DNA of 38,408 bases from a virus. Position numbers and translations under genes: made by a program. The stretch is taken from IMG/VR virus record IMGVR_UViG_3300033153_002985, positions 1 to 38,408 of that record; one strand, given 5' to 3'. A model generated the notes under the pieces. It did no database searches. It saw only the letters and a list, made by a program, of their open reading frames with translations, and was not told the origin of the DNA. Positions 37,662-38,408 of the stretch are shown here, in pieces (the first letter of the stretch is position 1; the number at the start of each line of letters is the position of its first letter).

Positions 37662-38408
37662 TAAAAGAAACTGAACCTGACTCGCTAACCCTTATCGGGA
37701 ATCTTACCGCGGTGTAATATCTTAATGCGGTGGTGATGTGCTGGTAATCGCTGTCTTTTTCTTGAAAAGACGAGCCTTCTTTTAGCTGCACTGTTGCTAG
37801 CCCTTTGTCGGCGTATTTGCATTTTTTATTATTTACATACAAGTGTGTTTCGTTTGCCGCGTTTAATATTCTGGCTCTTAATGAATTCTGTCCGTCAATA
37901 ATTTTGCCGTTTGCTTTTGGCACTTTATCCCTAACTGACCAGCCCTCTTTTTTTAATATGTCTTTGATAATCGTAAAGTTTGAATCTTGCGCGTGCTTCT
38001 CCCCAGCTCGCCCACTTGCATCGCCATATAAAATCACTTGTTTCACTTGTGCTGCTTTGTACCGCTCCACAAACTCTAACGCTGCATTTCTGGCTACTGC
38101 GCTTTCTAATATGATTTCATCTACCACGCAAGACACATCGCCGTACTCCTGTACTATTGCACTACTCATCGGCGTATAATTAAAGTCGTGACACCACATT
38201 ATAGGCCGGGTATCATCATATTCCTTATTGGTGTGGTTGGCTTTCGAGTAATCTTCATACACTCGCCCCGTTGCAGTTTCAAAACTGGCCTCGTATTCCT
38301 GTTTAAATTGCTTCGCGCTCATGTGACGCTTTGCTGCTTCGATTGTCTTCGCTGGCAATATCTCCGCACTCGTCCAGTGGTATGCCTTCCAATCTGGGTC
38401 ACCGCTGT
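37654..38408 (-). CDS. terL: terminase large subunit, C-terminal (nuclease) part
   Basis: This is the continuation of the gene that starts at 664. It holds the RNase H-like nuclease domain: 'MWCHDFNYTPMSSAIVQ' (first catalytic Asp), 'ILYGDASGRAGEKH' (second Asp) and 'DYQHITTALRYYTAVRFP' near the end. It runs off base 38408 because of the 114-bp overlap. The last three residues and stop (FMV-TAA) are contained in the promoter start shared by the two endonuclease inserts, so the extreme C-terminus may have come with the insert. Confidence 0.95.
   Translation of the reverse strand, partial: SGDPDWKAYHWTSAEILPAKTIEAAKRHMSAKQFKQEYEASFETATGRVYEDYSKANHTNKEYDDTRPIMWCHDFNYTPMSSAIVQEYGDVSCVVDEIILESAVARNAALEFVERYKAAQVKQVILYGDASGRAGEKHAQDSNFTIIKDILKKEGWSVRDKVPKANGKIIDGQNSLRARILNAANETHLYVNNKKCKYADKGLATVQLKEGSSFQEKDSDYQHITTALRYYTAVRFPIRVSESGSVSFMV
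38295..38408. repeat. terminal direct repeat, right copy (circular closure)
   Basis: Identical to bases 1-114. One copy should be removed to obtain the 38,294-bp circle. Confidence 0.95.

Noticed and set aside
1-38408. CRISPR array, insertion sequence or toxin-antitoxin pair
   Set aside because: No regularly spaced repeats, transposase or paired toxin-antitoxin genes were recognised on either strand.

Overview
This window is a complete, circularly closed tailed-phage genome. Its first 114 bases recur exactly as its last 114 bases, and the large terminase gene runs across that joint, so the unique sequence is 38,294 bp. The gene set points to a siphovirus-like phage: HK97-type head, lambda-style tail with a G/GT frameshift, tape measure of about 700 residues. 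The host cannot be named from sequence alone. Strong AAGGGG/GGAGG ribosome sites, and several extended -10 promoters (TGnTATAAT) with poor -35 boxes, suggest a bacterium in which such promoters are usual, probably Gram-negative. No integrase or CI-type repressor was recognised.

Layout. (1) Bases 13,507 down to about 1,140, minus strand: a long chain of small, mostly uncharacterised genes linked by ATGA/GTGA overlaps, driven at its right end by a TTGACA/TATACT promoter. It includes a NinG-like recombination protein, DNA-binding and zinc-binding small proteins, a YopX-like protein, small membrane proteins, an HExxH protein and a homing-endonuclease gene. A 730-base non-coding stretch (9,699-10,428) interrupts it and carries a strongly structured RNA with its own promoter. 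(2) Terminase: an extended -10 promoter at about 1,415, then a small unknown gene, TerS and TerL, the last crossing the joint to 37,654. (3) Bases 37,582 down to 17,526, minus strand: late genes in the order portal, MuF-like protein, scaffold, major capsid, connectors, tail tube, G/GT chaperones, tape measure, distal tail, hub, glycine-rich adhesin, fibre and chaperone, kelch-propeller fibre, lysis-type cassette. (4) Bases 13,905-17,497, plus strand: a second early operon with an ERF annealing protein, Gp157-like, DUF1367-like, an SSB-like protein with a Q/G tail, and a second YopX. A 390-base structured leader precedes it.

Regulation is unusually legible. Four late transcription units (portal, scaffold, tail tube, tape measure) carry TAGCCCCTATTAAA upstream, three of them 11 bases from a -10 box. 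Two plus-strand promoters 19 kb apart (ERF operon and a lone zinc-finger gene inside the head module) share TTGATWTGTATCAAGGC at identical spacing from an extended -10. The two related homing-endonuclease genes share a promoter and leader module whose first bases end the interrupted upstream reading frame with Phe-Met-Val-stop.

The most novel item is the RNA at 9.7-10.3 kb. It has a promoter placed so that transcription would begin at the first base of a 5' hairpin, four helices that pair fully only on the minus strand (G-U there, A-C on the other), and a core in which three helices abut into a pseudoknotted three-way junction.
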